Shown one piece after another: positions 32,530-41,238 of a stretch of 43,884 nucleotides of DNA. The notes beneath the pieces were generated by a model, which was not told the DNA's origin, did not search any database, and saw nothing but the letters and a program-made list of their open reading frames with translations. How positions within the stretch are numbered: the first letter of the stretch is position 1; each line of letters opens with the position of its first letter. Position numbers and translations under genes: made by a program. This stretch comes from Bacteroidaceae bacterium (GTDB lineage Bacteria > Bacteroidota > Bacteroidia > Bacteroidales > Bacteroidaceae), in the NCBI GenBank assembly GCA_900771425.1, contig CAAGNV010000057.1, positions 1 to 43,884 of the forward strand, read 5' to 3'.

Positions 32530-34608
32530 TTATTGCTTTATTCCGTTGCGTCGCAACAGTGCGTCGATGGTTGGCTCTTGCCCACGGAATCGTTTGTAGA
32601 GAGTCATTGGATGTTCGGTTGCACCGCGTGAAAGTACTTCTTTGCGGAATCGCTCTGCTGTCTCGCGGTCAAAGAGTCCGTGCTTCTTGAACTCCTCGAA
32701 TGCATCGGCGTCGAGCACTTCTGCCCATTTGTAACTGTAATAGCCGGCAGCGTAACCTCCTGCCATTATGTGTGAGAACTGAACGGACATGCACGTCTTG
32801 GTTGCGCTTGGTGCAATGATTGCTTCTTTCCATGCTTCTTGCTCAAACTCTGCAATGTCCTGTGTCAGTGGTTCTGTCAGTGTGTAATACGCCATGTCGA
32901 GCAGTGCAAGGCTGACTTGTCGCAGACATGCCATTGCTGCGCCAAAATTGCGGCTCTCGACTATGCGGGTGATTAGTTCTGCCGGCATCGGTTCTCCTGT
33001 CTTGTAGTGGCGCGCGAATGTGTCGAGAAACTCTTTTTCGATGCTGAAGTTCTCCATGAGTTGCGATGGCAGTTCTACAAAGTCCCAATATACGTTCGTA
33101 CCGCTGAGTTCGCAGTAGCGGCATTGAGAGAATATCTCGTGTAGTGAGTGCCCGAACTCGTGTAGGAATGTCTCGACTTCATCTAACGTAAGAAGTGACG
33201 GACGGTTGTCTGTAGGGCGCGTGAAGTTCATAACGAGTTGTACGTGTGGTCGTATCTCTGTTCCGTCGGTGTCAACGTATTGCCCTTGGAATGTTGTCAT
33301 CCATGCTCCCGACTTCTTACCGTCGCGTGGATGGAAATCGCAGTATAGTACCGCAAGGTATGTTCCGTCTTTGTCGAATACTTCGTATGCTTCTACTTCT
33401 TGGTGATATACCGGGATATCTGTATTGCGCTTGAAGGTGATGCCGTACAGTTTTGTTGCAAGCCCGAAAACGCCTTCTTTTACTTTTGAGAGTTCGAAGT
33501 ATGGGCGTAGCATCTCTGAGTTGATGTTGTAGAGTTTCTCCTGTAGTTTGTTTGAATAGTATGCTACATCCCATGGCTTGAGTTTGAAACGCTTGCCTTC
33601 CAACTCCTTTGCATATTCGTCGATGGCTTTGCGTTCTTTCAATGCTGTTGGCTTGTATGCGTCAATGAGTTGGCGAAGTAGTCGATACACATTCTGTTTG
33701 TTCTTTGCCATGCGTTCTTCGAGTACGAAATCTGCATAACACTTGTAGCCAATAAGTTGAGCCTCTTCCTGTGATAGGTTGACAATCTTGCGGACTATTT
33801 CGATGTTGTTTCGCTTGTTCCTGTGGGTGCAGATGGTATTATATGCCGTCCATACTTTTTTACGCAGTTTACGCTTGGAACTGTATGTCATAAATGGTAC
33901 CATGCTCGGCGCCTTGAGCGTGATTAGCCATCCGTCTTTTCCTTTGTCCTGTGCGGCTTGCCGTGCAGCGTCGATAGCCGTCTCGGGTAGCCCCTCTAGG
34001 TCTGCCTGTTCGGTAATGTGCAGAGCAAAGGCATTTATTTCCTTTAACTTATTTTGTGAGAACTGCAAATCAAGCAGTCCCATCTCGTTGCTTATCTCTG
34101 TGAGCCGTGCTTTCTTCTGCTCGTCGAGTGCTGCTCCGCTTCTGACAAGCCCTTCGTATGTGTCGTCGAGCAGTCGGCGGTTTTCAGTATCAAGCGCTTC
34201 GTATAACTCAGGCTTGTCAGTGTGATAAAGGTCATAGACTGCTTTTACCCGTTGGAAAAGGCGTGGGTCGAAACAGATGCTTGTGGCATGGTCGGAGAGT
34301 ATTGGCGTCATCTTTTCGTCGAGTGCATCCATCTTATCGTTGGTATCGGCGCTGATAAGGTTTGAGAATACTTCTGTTACCTGTCCGAGTAAGTCGCCTG
34401 ATTGCTCGAGTGCGACGATTGTATTCTCGAATGAGGGTGCTTCCGTATTGCTCATCAACCGTTCCATCTCTTCCTTTTCCAACTTCATTCCGAGTATCAT
34501 TGCATCTTCGTAGTCCTTGAGAGTTACGAGGTGGAATGGGAATGTGCCGTGTGGAAATGCGTCGGTGATGAATCCCTTTTCGTTGTATGGCCTTATATTC
34601 TTGTTCAT
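32530..34608 (-). CDS. M3-family zinc metallopeptidase (peptidyl-dipeptidase Dcp/oligopeptidase A type)
   Basis: This 692-residue peptidase has the usual length of Dcp/OpdA enzymes, which cleave short peptides. The zinc motif HEFGH is at residues 483-487, and the third ligand is probably Glu512 in FVELPSQ. The C-terminal substrate-binding motif HIMAGGYAAGYYSYKWAE is present. No signal peptide is evident (MNKNIRPYNEKGF), so it is probably cytoplasmic. It begins 8 nt after the Crp/Fnr regulator stop and 6 nt before the lipoprotein gene, giving a tight operon. Confidence 0.94.
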   Translation of the reverse strand: MNKNIRPYNEKGFITDAFPHGTFPFHLVTLKDYEDAMILGMKLEKEEMERLMSNTEAPSFENTIVALEQSGDLLGQVTEVFSNLISADTNDKMDALDEKMTPILSDHATSICFDPRLFQRVKAVYDLYHTDKPELYEALDTENRRLLDDTYEGLVRSGAALDEQKKARLTEISNEMGLLDLQFSQNKLKEINAFALHITEQADLEGLPETAIDAARQAAQDKGKDGWLITLKAPSMVPFMTYSSKRKLRKKVWTAYNTICTHRNKRNNIEIVRKIVNLSQEEAQLIGYKCYADFVLEERMAKNKQNVYRLLRQLIDAYKPTALKERKAIDEYAKELEGKRFKLKPWDVAYYSNKLQEKLYNINSEMLRPYFELSKVKEGVFGLATKLYGITFKRNTDIPVYHQEVEAYEVFDKDGTYLAVLYCDFHPRDGKKSGAWMTTFQGQYVDTDGTEIRPHVQLVMNFTRPTDNRPSLLTLDEVETFLHEFGHSLHEIFSQCRYCELSGTNVYWDFVELPSQLMENFSIEKEFLDTFARHYKTGEPMPAELITRIVESRNFGAAMACLRQVSLALLDMAYYTLTEPLTQDIAEFEQEAWKEAIIAPSATKTCMSVQFSHIMAGGYAAGYYSYKWAEVLDADAFEEFKKHGLFDRETAERFRKEVLSRGATEHPMTLYKRFRGQEPTIDALLRRNGIKQ

Positions 34609-34616
34609 GATTCTGT

Positions 34617-35288
34617 TTATTGTGGCAGTCGTGTGATGTCAGGAATGTTAAATGATTGTCGCTTGAGTTCGATGAGTCCCTCGTCGTTCCATTGGTTTAG
34701 AACTTTTGACACGTTCGTGCGTGTAACGTCGATGAGGTCGGCCAATGTGCCCATGCCTATACAGACCTTGACGTTTCCTGTGCCGATATATGTGTAACTG
34801 CGGATGAATGCAGTAATGCGTTGTCCTATGTCTTTTGGCAAATGGAACTGCACCATTTTCTTCTGCTTTGAGAGTTGGCTGCTAAGCATGTTTATGGCAT
34901 TGGCTCGTATGATTGGAAAAGTCAGCAGTGTCTGTGTCAGGTGATTTTTCGATATGGTGAATGTCGTACCTCTTGATACAAACCTGTAAGTGCACTCATA
35001 TGTACGTTTTACGCTGAACAAGTTGTGAAACTCTATCAGTATCGGAGTTGATACGGACGTCTCGGTAAGAGAAAACGATTCGTCCACATTGCGGTATTCT
35101 ACTTCGAATTTGCCATCGATGATGTATATAAGTTTTGTGCAACTGTCGCCTTGATGAACAATCGTCTCGCCCTCTTCGTAAGTATTGAAGTCAAGGCTGA
35201 TGTGGGTGATGATGTTGTTGAAATCATCGATCGTCAGTCCTTGCAGTATGGGTAACTGCTGCATCGTTTCAATCATTCTGCTTTGCAT
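34617..35288 (-). CDS. Crp/Fnr-family transcriptional regulator
   Basis: This 223-residue regulator has a cyclic-nucleotide-binding-like beta-roll (about 20-120, with YEEGETIVHQGDSCTKLIYIIDGKFEVEY), a long dimerisation helix, and a winged helix with GTLADLIDVTRTNVSKVLNQW (about 180-200). The Fnr-type N-terminal cysteine cluster is missing, so an oxygen-sensing iron-sulfur cluster is unlikely; the ligand is unknown. It has its own TAnnTTTG promoter and is only 8 nt from the M3 peptidase gene, so it may regulate its own operon. A TAGGAG string lies directly before the ATG; an ATG four codons later is a possible start. Confidence 0.9.
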   Translation of the reverse strand: MQSRMIETMQQLPILQGLTIDDFNNIITHISLDFNTYEEGETIVHQGDSCTKLIYIIDGKFEVEYRNVDESFSLTETSVSTPILIEFHNLFSVKRTYECTYRFVSRGTTFTISKNHLTQTLLTFPIIRANAINMLSSQLSKQKKMVQFHLPKDIGQRITAFIRSYTYIGTGNVKVCIGMGTLADLIDVTRTNVSKVLNQWNDEGLIELKRQSFNIPDITRLPQ

Positions 35289-35316
35289 GCTCCTACTTCT
35301 CGCTTGCTTTTATGTG

Positions 35317-35324
35317 CAAAGTTA
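35317..35324 (-). promoter_or_regulatory. Bacteroidetes -7 element for the Crp/Fnr operon
   Basis: The minus strand reads TAACTTTG (TAnnTTTG), followed by CACATAAAAG. It is about 28 nt upstream of the start codon at 35288. Confidence 0.65.
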
Positions 35325-35596
35325 ATGATTTTATGTTAAATCTGATGTGGTTTTTAATATTAATTAAGGTTTAGACGAAAAAAAAGAGCATGCAACTTCT
35401 CAATGCACTATTACAATGACAAATTATCAATGAATATAACATGAAAAAGGTGCAAACATGTCATTGCGACCATTACAACATCACAATCATTACGGGCAGT
35501 TGTCATGGTTCATGTCAACAGATGTATCACCGCGTTCTTCCATCACTTTGCTCAGCATAACGCCATAAAATGATGGTATTGTGTCATGAAACGGTT

Positions 35597-35634
35597 GTAT
35601 CATGACATAAAACAATCATTTCATGCCATGATAC
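35597..35634. repeat. 16-bp stem hairpin in the Crp-ApbE gap
   Basis: On the minus strand GTATCATGGCATGAAA pairs with TTTTATGTCATGATAC around a 6-nt loop; as RNA all 16 positions pair, two as G-U. Related CATGA words recur to about 35450, and a smaller stem TTTGCC/GGCAAA is at 35673-35690. The 419-bp gap (35289-35707) contains the Crp promoter and these dyads but no gene. The hairpin is 73 nt downstream of apbE and lacks a T run. Confidence 0.6.
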
Positions 35635-35707
35635 GACGATTTTTTTTCAGCGGTTGCCTCTTATGCATAGTTTGCCTACCTTGGCAAATGATAGACTTAT
35701 TGATACG

Positions 35708-36778
35708 TTATTCGTACTGTTGGAACTTGTCGGTCATCCAGTTTTGAGTCTTCCCCTCTGAATCACTGTAGATAAGGAATGCTTCGAGCTCATGGTGCTG
35801 TTTGAGGAGCACTTTGGCGCGTTCGAGGCCTAAGACCATGAAAGCTGTGGCATAGGCATCGGCTGTGGCACAGTCAGTGGCAAGTACCGTTGCAGACAGA
35901 AGACTGTGCTGAACGGGATGGCCAGTGTGTGGGTCGATAGTGTGTGCATATTTGCGACCGTCCTGTTCATAGAAGTTACGATAATTACCTGATGTAGCCA
36001 TGGATATGTCGGTCACATGTAGTATTTGCTCAAGTTCGGTTTGCTGGCATGTCGGGTCATCTATCGGCTTCATTATGCCTATGCTCCATTTCTCACCTTT
36101 GGGGTTGTTGCCACGCAGACGGACTTCGCCACCAATCTCTACCATGTAGTCCTTGATACCTTGGCTCTCAAGGTATTCGCCTACGGCATCAACGCCATAT
36201 CCTTTGGCTATGGCACTGCAGTCGAGCATGATTAGCGAGTCGCTCTTGACAATGTGCTTGTCCTTGAGGCTTACTTTCTCCATTCCTACGTGGACGAGAA
36301 GTTCGTTGATGAGTGAATCTGTGACTTGTTCCTTGTTCTTGAATCCAAATCCCCATGCATTTACTAGTGGGGCGACAGTTATGTCGAATGCTCCGTTGGT
36401 GCTTTTGTTGACTTGTCGCGCAAGGTTGAATACTTTGACGAAATGTCTGTCAACTTCTGCTTCGCCGTTGTTGTTAATTGCTGTTATTATGGAGTTTGGA
36501 TTAAACGGAGACAGCGATTGGTCAACTCCTGCCAATATGCTGTCAATCTCGTTAGTGAGGTCTGAGCCGAAGTTGTATGTGATGTGATAGATTGTCCCGA
36601 ACACGCTACCTTCGCTTTGCATATAACCTGATGACGTGACCGATTTTCGATTGCCTGAATAATAGGCAAGTACGGTGCCTGCAATGAGTATGATGAGCAA
36701 TGGTAAGTGCCACCAGCGCATAGGATGACGTTGGGCTGGTTGATCAAGTTGACTGTTTATGTTTTTGAATAGTCCCAT
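35708..36778 (-). CDS. apbE: FAD:protein FMN transferase
   Basis: This 356-residue enzyme covalently attaches FMN to threonine residues of target flavoproteins such as NqrB/NqrC or RnfG/RnfD. A single N-terminal membrane segment (about 22-41) would anchor it facing the periplasm. Family motifs are GTIYHITY (about 62-69), AIAKGYGVD, EIGGEVRLRG and the C-terminal HTIDPHTGHPV. None of the usual target genes is in the window. It is the last gene of the ruvC-to-apbE run, 67 bp after mntP. Confidence 0.94.
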   Translation of the reverse strand: MGLFKNINSQLDQPAQRHPMRWWHLPLLIILIAGTVLAYYSGNRKSVTSSGYMQSEGSVFGTIYHITYNFGSDLTNEIDSILAGVDQSLSPFNPNSIITAINNNGEAEVDRHFVKVFNLARQVNKSTNGAFDITVAPLVNAWGFGFKNKEQVTDSLINELLVHVGMEKVSLKDKHIVKSDSLIMLDCSAIAKGYGVDAVGEYLESQGIKDYMVEIGGEVRLRGNNPKGEKWSIGIMKPIDDPTCQQTELEQILHVTDISMATSGNYRNFYEQDGRKYAHTIDPHTGHPVQHSLLSATVLATDCATADAYATAFMVLGLERAKVLLKQHHELEAFLIYSDSEGKTQNWMTDKFQQYE

Positions 36779-36845
36779 GTTGTTTGCAAATTACGAAATA
36801 TATGTTATGAGTGGCGTGCAGTATAACCTATGTGTGTAATCAATG

Positions 36846-37400
36846 TCAGATTAATATCTTTATGCCGATGCCGATGAGAATGAGTCCACCTATCAGTTCT
36901 GCTGGAAACTTGAATCGCTTGCCAAGGCTGATGCCTATGATGCTACCAGACAATGACATATTCGTGGATATAATACTGATGATGACCACCGGGCAGATGA
37001 TTGATGTGAATGTGGTCATGCCCATGCACATGAAACTGACTCCCACTGCCAACGCGTCGATGCTCGTGGCTATGGCGAGAGTGATGATGACTGTTGGCTT
37101 GTTGGGGTTGAACGACGGGGTGTCGCTGTCGTGTAAATAATCGTATATCATCTTGAATCCTATAAAGAGAAGCAAGGCGAATGCAATCCAATGTCCGATG
37201 TGCTCGACATACTGTCCGAAAGAGATTGACAGCAGCCATCCGAACATCGGCATCAGACCCTGAAAAACTCCAAACAATATTGCCATCAGCAGTATGGGCT
37301 TCATACGGTATTGCTTCAGTATCAGCCCAGATGCAATACTTACGCTGAAACAGTCCATTGCAAGTGCCAAACCAAGCAGAATGTGTTCGATTAGTGTCAT
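36846..37400 (-). CDS. mntP: Manganese efflux pump MntP
   Basis: The 184-residue membrane protein has six hydrophobic segments in two repeats, each with an acidic motif: LALAMDCFSVSIASG near residue 15 and ATSIDALAVGVSF near residue 115. This is the signature of MntP, which exports Mn2+ and limits manganese toxicity. It overlaps the upstream DUF6048 gene by 4 nt (ATGA), indicating coupling. No manganese riboswitch is seen, which fits its position inside an operon. Confidence 0.94.
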   Translation of the reverse strand: MTLIEHILLGLALAMDCFSVSIASGLILKQYRMKPILLMAILFGVFQGLMPMFGWLLSISFGQYVEHIGHWIAFALLLFIGFKMIYDYLHDSDTPSFNPNKPTVIITLAIATSIDALAVGVSFMCMGMTTFTSIICPVVIISIISTNMSLSGSIIGISLGKRFKFPAELIGGLILIGIGIKILI

Positions 37401-38251
37401 TTCGCTTGTGCCTTTTTTTGACTTGGTTTGTTGGTTGCCTTATGTTTTTTGCCCCAATTCAGGTCGAATATGAGGTTGTATGTAGCACCGATGGCTGTGG
37501 AACCGGTTGTCGTGCCATAGCCAGGTATATAATAGGGGTCGGAGTAATCGGTTGCTTTAGTATTGAACGCACGTTTCAGTCGTACAGACCATCCCATGTG
37601 GAACGTCTTCCATATCTTCACTTGTACGCCTACTAAAAATTCTATCCAACTGCTTGATGAGGAGAGTCCTTTGTAATTGAACGCTGACGTGCCGCCCCAT
37701 ATTGGATCGACAAGGTCTGGACCCGATAGGTCGTAGTTGAATTTACTGTAACCATAGCGCAATCCTACGTACAGACGGTTGTCCTGGAACTTATTCTTTA
37801 GCATGTTTACATCACAACCGATGCGAAAATAAGGTGCAGAGGTTTTATATACTATGTCTGTGTTCTCGTTTGTCGCATCGCACATGGCATAGCCGATTTC
37901 TACGATGGGGAAGTATGTGTTTTTTAGGTTTACTCGCAACGCCCCTTCTACTGTGCCGTAATCGCCAGCAAGATACATTATTGGACCTATGAGGTCGACT
38001 GAGAGCGTGAATCCTTGAAAGAATGTTAGTTCTGGTTCCGCAGTGGCGTCAGTAATGAACTTTTGTGCCTTGGCGTTCAGTGAGTCAGGGACTATAATTG
38101 TATCCCCGACAATTATGATTCCATTTTGTGGTTGAGACACTACGGATGTAGAGTCGGTTTCTTGCGCATAAACCGAATTGCCAACCGTCAACAGAATGAG
38201 TGTCAGTAAACTACTGAGCAGTGCCGTTGAAATATATCTTGATGTTTTCAT
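37397..38251 (-). CDS. DUF6048-like secreted protein, probable outer-membrane barrel
   Basis: The 284-residue protein has a signal peptide ending VYAQ (about 1-30). The rest is beta-rich (FTLSVDLIGPIMYLAGDYG, YFRIGCDVNMLKN, LYVGLRYGYSKFNYDL, WIEFLVGVQVKIW) and ends in a Lys/Gln-rich tail. It matches the DUF6048 family of Bacteroidetes as far as I can judge; function unknown. Its first 41 nt overlap the 3' end of the DUF6452-like gene, and it overlaps mntP by 4 nt. Confidence 0.75.
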   Translation of the reverse strand: MKTSRYISTALLSSLLTLILLTVGNSVYAQETDSTSVVSQPQNGIIIVGDTIIVPDSLNAKAQKFITDATAEPELTFFQGFTLSVDLIGPIMYLAGDYGTVEGALRVNLKNTYFPIVEIGYAMCDATNENTDIVYKTSAPYFRIGCDVNMLKNKFQDNRLYVGLRYGYSKFNYDLSGPDLVDPIWGGTSAFNYKGLSSSSSWIEFLVGVQVKIWKTFHMGWSVRLKRAFNTKATDYSDPYYIPGYGTTTGSTAIGATYNLIFDLNWGKKHKATNKPSQKKAQAK

Positions 38252-38819
38252 TGCCTTCGTAGTTTACGTGTGAATTGCTGATTTCGATGCGGTCAATGGC
38301 AGCGTCTGTTGTGTTGATGCTTGTGAGTTCGTGGAACTGATGACTTCCACATTCTGGCAGGTCAACATAAGGATGGCTTGTGTGACCGACAACGATGGTG
38401 TCGTTTCGACTGATACTTGAATAGTTGAATATCAGTGTATCTTCCGTATTGTAATAACTCATAGGTATCTGAACGTATGAGCGTCCGGCTGCCTTGTTGA
38501 CTAATATGGTATCATGCCTTACGACCTGTTCTGTCATGGAGTATCCTTGTTCCGTCAGTTGTTGGCTCGGACGGTCGAGGGTTAGGGTAGGGCTGCCAAA
38601 CTTACGATATACATAGACTGTCTTGTTTCCTGGTAACAACGTAGTTATGGTCAGCGTGTCACCATAAGAGATTGCAGTACCTTCGCTGTCGTAAAAGTAA
38701 TAGTTGCAAAGCACGGTATTTTCAAGTGGACAGTTGTTTGATGAGCAACCGAACACCATGCTGACAATCGCAGTTATGACTGCCAATATAAGTTTGTGGG
38801 TTATGTTATTCCTTTTCAA
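38211..38819 (-). CDS. DUF6452-like lipoprotein
   Basis: The 202-residue protein has a lipoprotein signal with lipobox VFGC (Cys25) and mature sequence starting SSNNCPLENTVLCNYYFYDSEGT. Alternating strands follow (LTITTLLPGNKTVYVYRKFGS, RSYVQIPMSYY). It resembles DUF6452, which in Bacteroidetes sits next to DUF6048 as here. A joint role at the outer membrane is likely but unproven. The gene overlaps the DUF6048-like gene by 41 nt and lies 18 nt after the GT2 gene. Confidence 0.75.
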   Translation of the reverse strand: MKRNNITHKLILAVITAIVSMVFGCSSNNCPLENTVLCNYYFYDSEGTAISYGDTLTITTLLPGNKTVYVYRKFGSPTLTLDRPSQQLTEQGYSMTEQVVRHDTILVNKAAGRSYVQIPMSYYNTEDTLIFNYSSISRNDTIVVGHTSHPYVDLPECGSHQFHELTSINTTDAAIDRIEISNSHVNYEGNENIKIYFNGTAQ

Positions 38820-38837
38820 TTTTGAATGGTTTTATGC

Positions 38838-39788
38838 TTAGATAGTCTTTTCAACCTGATAATGGTTGCGCTCTGTTGAGTTGCGGCTAATCATGTCACC
38901 GAGGAATCCTGCAACAAAGAGTTGAACACCGATGAGCATCGTCGTCAGCGAGATATAGAAATACGGTGAATCGGTGACGAGTCCAGGGTTGTTGCCGTTC
39001 CACATGGACACTAACTTATAGATGCCGACAATGAGGGCTGCGATTGCACCGATGAGGAACATGAGTGTGCCGACAAAACCAAAGACGTGCATTGGCTGTG
39101 CTCCGAACTTTGAAAGAAACCATAATGAGAGTAAGTCGAGGTAGCCATTGACGAAACGATTGAGTCCGAACTTGGTCTTTCCGTATTTACGTGCTTGATG
39201 ATGAACAACCTTCTCTCCAATCTTACTGAATCCTGCGTTCTTGGCAAGGTATGGTATGTATCGATGCATTTCTCCGTAAACTTCGATATGCTTTACCACG
39301 TCTTTACGGTATGCCTTAAGACCACAGTTAAAGTCGTGCAAGTTGTTAATACCTGATACTTTACGTGCCGTGGCATTGAATAGCTTTGTTGGAATGGTCT
39401 TCGACAGAGGGTCGTAGCGCTTTTGCTTGTAACCGCTTACCAGGTCATATCCGTCTTTGGTTATCATCCGATAAAGTTCTGGTATCTCGTCTGGACTGTC
39501 CTGGAGGTCTGCATCCATGGTTATGACAACGTCGCCCTGTGCTTTGTCGAAACCGTGGAACAGGGCAGGACTCTTGCCGTAGTTGCGGCGGAACTTGATG
39601 CCGTGAACTTCGGGGTTCTCGCTTGCCAAACGCTCTATTACATTCCAAGAACTGTCAGTTGAACCGTCGTTGCAGAATATTATTTCATAACTGAATTCGT
39701 TGGCTTCCATGACACGCTTTATCCACGCATGGAGCTCTGGAAGTGACTCTTCCTCATTATAAAGAGGTACTACTACTGAAATGTCCAT
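38838..39788 (-). CDS. Family 2 glycosyltransferase of the GtrB/DPM1 type
   Basis: The 316-residue enzyme has an N-terminal GT2 domain (DISVVVPLYNEEESLPELHAW; the metal site DADLQDSPDEIP; GYKQKRYDPLSKTIPTKLFN) and two C-terminal membrane helices (about 228-256 and 268-300). This is the layout of polyprenyl-phosphate hexose synthases, which load a sugar from UDP- or GDP-sugar onto a lipid carrier at the inner membrane. The sugar is unknown. It lies between DUF4199 and DUF6452-like genes, 18-43 nt from each. Confidence 0.92.
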   Translation of the reverse strand: MDISVVVPLYNEEESLPELHAWIKRVMEANEFSYEIIFCNDGSTDSSWNVIERLASENPEVHGIKFRRNYGKSPALFHGFDKAQGDVVITMDADLQDSPDEIPELYRMITKDGYDLVSGYKQKRYDPLSKTIPTKLFNATARKVSGINNLHDFNCGLKAYRKDVVKHIEVYGEMHRYIPYLAKNAGFSKIGEKVVHHQARKYGKTKFGLNRFVNGYLDLLSLWFLSKFGAQPMHVFGFVGTLMFLIGAIAALIVGIYKLVSMWNGNNPGLVTDSPYFYISLTTMLIGVQLFVAGFLGDMISRNSTERNHYQVEKTI

Positions 39789-39831
39789 ATATTATTGTAT
39801 TGCTATTTACTTAATTCTTGATACTTGCCTT

Positions 39832-40389
39832 TTAATTTCTGGTTCTTGACTTTTTACGTGCAATGATTGCAGTTGGTATTGACAGTATCAATGCCGTAAA
39901 TATGTTGTTTGTAAATATTGAGAATGTCAGCTCAAAAGGTGAAAGCATTGCCAATGTGTCAATCGACTGAATTGCAGTATCCTGCATGTTTGCCATGCCC
40001 ATCATCTTGAACTGCTGTGAAACCTCAGGCGAGGTGTATATGTCACGCATCGTGCTCATCAGTGCACCACCGTCGATGAACTGAAAATAGCAGAACTCTG
40101 CAATTGCGGTGACCAAACATGCGTCGAAAAGCATCATGATGGCGAACATCCATGATGCGGTACCTGATATCTGTTCATTGGGCTCAAAGTGATTCCTAAA
40201 GCGCCAGGCAAAGTAAAAGGGTAGGGCAATGAGCGATATAAACATAATAAAACCCAGCATCATCAGTAAAAAACTCATCCCGCTCATTCCTTGGACTATG
40301 ACAACGAAGGTCACGCTCCATGCCAAACCGAGGATCAATCCATATTCCCCCGCAAATGCCCGTGCCATAGTCATGTGCTCTATATTCAT
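39832..40389 (-). CDS. DUF4199-like membrane protein
   Basis: The 185-residue protein has about four hydrophobic segments (near 15-38, 40-62, 80-104 and 155-178) and a short Lys/Arg-rich C-terminus. The pattern fits DUF4199 membrane proteins, which in Bacteroidetes commonly precede a GT2 gene as here. A role in supplying or flipping the lipid-linked sugar is possible but not shown. It lies 78 bp downstream of ruvC. Confidence 0.78.
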   Translation of the reverse strand: MNIEHMTMARAFAGEYGLILGLAWSVTFVVIVQGMSGMSFLLMMLGFIMFISLIALPFYFAWRFRNHFEPNEQISGTASWMFAIMMLFDACLVTAIAEFCYFQFIDGGALMSTMRDIYTSPEVSQQFKMMGMANMQDTAIQSIDTLAMLSPFELTFSIFTNNIFTALILSIPTAIIARKKSRTRN

Positions 40390-40467
40390 ATCTTTTTATT
40401 TTCGAACTACAACGTGCTAAACCCTTTAGGATAATGCCTTTTGTAATATGTATTTGTACTTTTTGTC

Positions 40468-41043
40468 TTAATCCACTTTGACTCCTTTGCTCTTTGCAAA
40501 TTCTTTCCACGACGTTACTTTCGGTCCTTCTGATTGTGGACGTCCCATTTGGATGAAGTGGCAGTAGGCGGCTGCAAGAGCATCGGTCGCATCCAGTTGT
40601 ATTGACATGATTTCGTCGGAAATCTTCAGCATGCGTTTCAGCATGTCTGCTACTTGTTCCTTTGAGGCTGCACCATTGCCGGTGATAGCCTTCTTTATCT
40701 TCATTGGCTCATATTCCGAAATTGGAATGTCTCGTTGGATTGCTGCACAAATGGCAACTCCTTGAGCCCTACCAAGTTTTAGCATTGACTGAACGTTCTT
40801 CCCGAAGAACGGAGCTTCGATTGCAAGCTCGTCTGGGTGATACTCATCGATAATTCCTGTCACACGCTCGAATATCTTACCAAGTTTCAGATAATGAGTC
40901 GGATATTTACTCAACTTTATCACGCCGAATGCAATCATCTCAGCTTTGTTACCCGACACTTTGAGCAGACCATATCCCATGACGTTTGTGCCAGGGTCAA
41001 TACCCATCACAATCTTTTCTGGTTTTGGTCGATTATTGTCCAT
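40468..41043 (-). CDS. ruvC: Holliday junction resolvase RuvC
   Basis: This 191-residue endonuclease resolves Holliday junctions with RuvAB. All four acidic active-site residues are in place: Asp16 in MGIDPGTNVMGYG, Glu76 in AIEAPFF, and Asp151 and Asp154 in LDATDALAAAYCH. The family Lys-rich segment MKIKKAITGNGAASKEQV is present. It has its own promoter (TAACTTTG at 41069-41076) and begins the long minus-strand run through apbE. Confidence 0.96.
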   Translation of the reverse strand: MDNNRPKPEKIVMGIDPGTNVMGYGLLKVSGNKAEMIAFGVIKLSKYPTHYLKLGKIFERVTGIIDEYHPDELAIEAPFFGKNVQSMLKLGRAQGVAICAAIQRDIPISEYEPMKIKKAITGNGAASKEQVADMLKRMLKISDEIMSIQLDATDALAAAYCHFIQMGRPQSEGPKVTSWKEFAKSKGVKVD

Positions 41044-41068
41044 GCTGCCTAAAGTGAATATTTGGCTG

Positions 41069-41076
41069 CAAAGTTA
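41069..41076 (-). promoter_or_regulatory. Bacteroidetes -7 element for ruvC
   Basis: The minus strand reads TTCGTAACTTTGCAG, containing TAACTTTG (TAnnTTTG). It is 26 nt upstream of the ruvC start. Confidence 0.75.
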
Positions 41077-41178
41077 CGAAAAAAAACGTATATACTCTCC
41101 CTCGTTGTTCACTTTTTATCAATTATTTGTCTGTTATAACTATTGAATAGTGTCATCAGAGGATTTTGTTTTGAATTA

Positions 41179-41210
41179 TTTTGCAAAGTCACAGGAAAGC
41201 ATTACCTTTG
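41179..41210 (+). promoter_or_regulatory. Promoter of gmd-fcl (-33 TTTTG, -7 TACCTTTG)
   Basis: TTTTG at 41179-41183 and TACCTTTG at 41203-41210 are 19 nt apart, the expected Bacteroidetes spacing. Transcription would start near 41217. This excludes the ATG at 41143 as the gmd start and supports the ATG at 41239. Confidence 0.8.
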
Positions 41211-41238
41211 CAGTGCGAATCAAAATATACAATCTAAA

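Noticed and set aside
41143..41238. Upstream ATG that would lengthen gmd by 32 residues
   Set aside because: The segment contains the gmd promoter, and the NADP-binding fold begins at the ATG at 41239.
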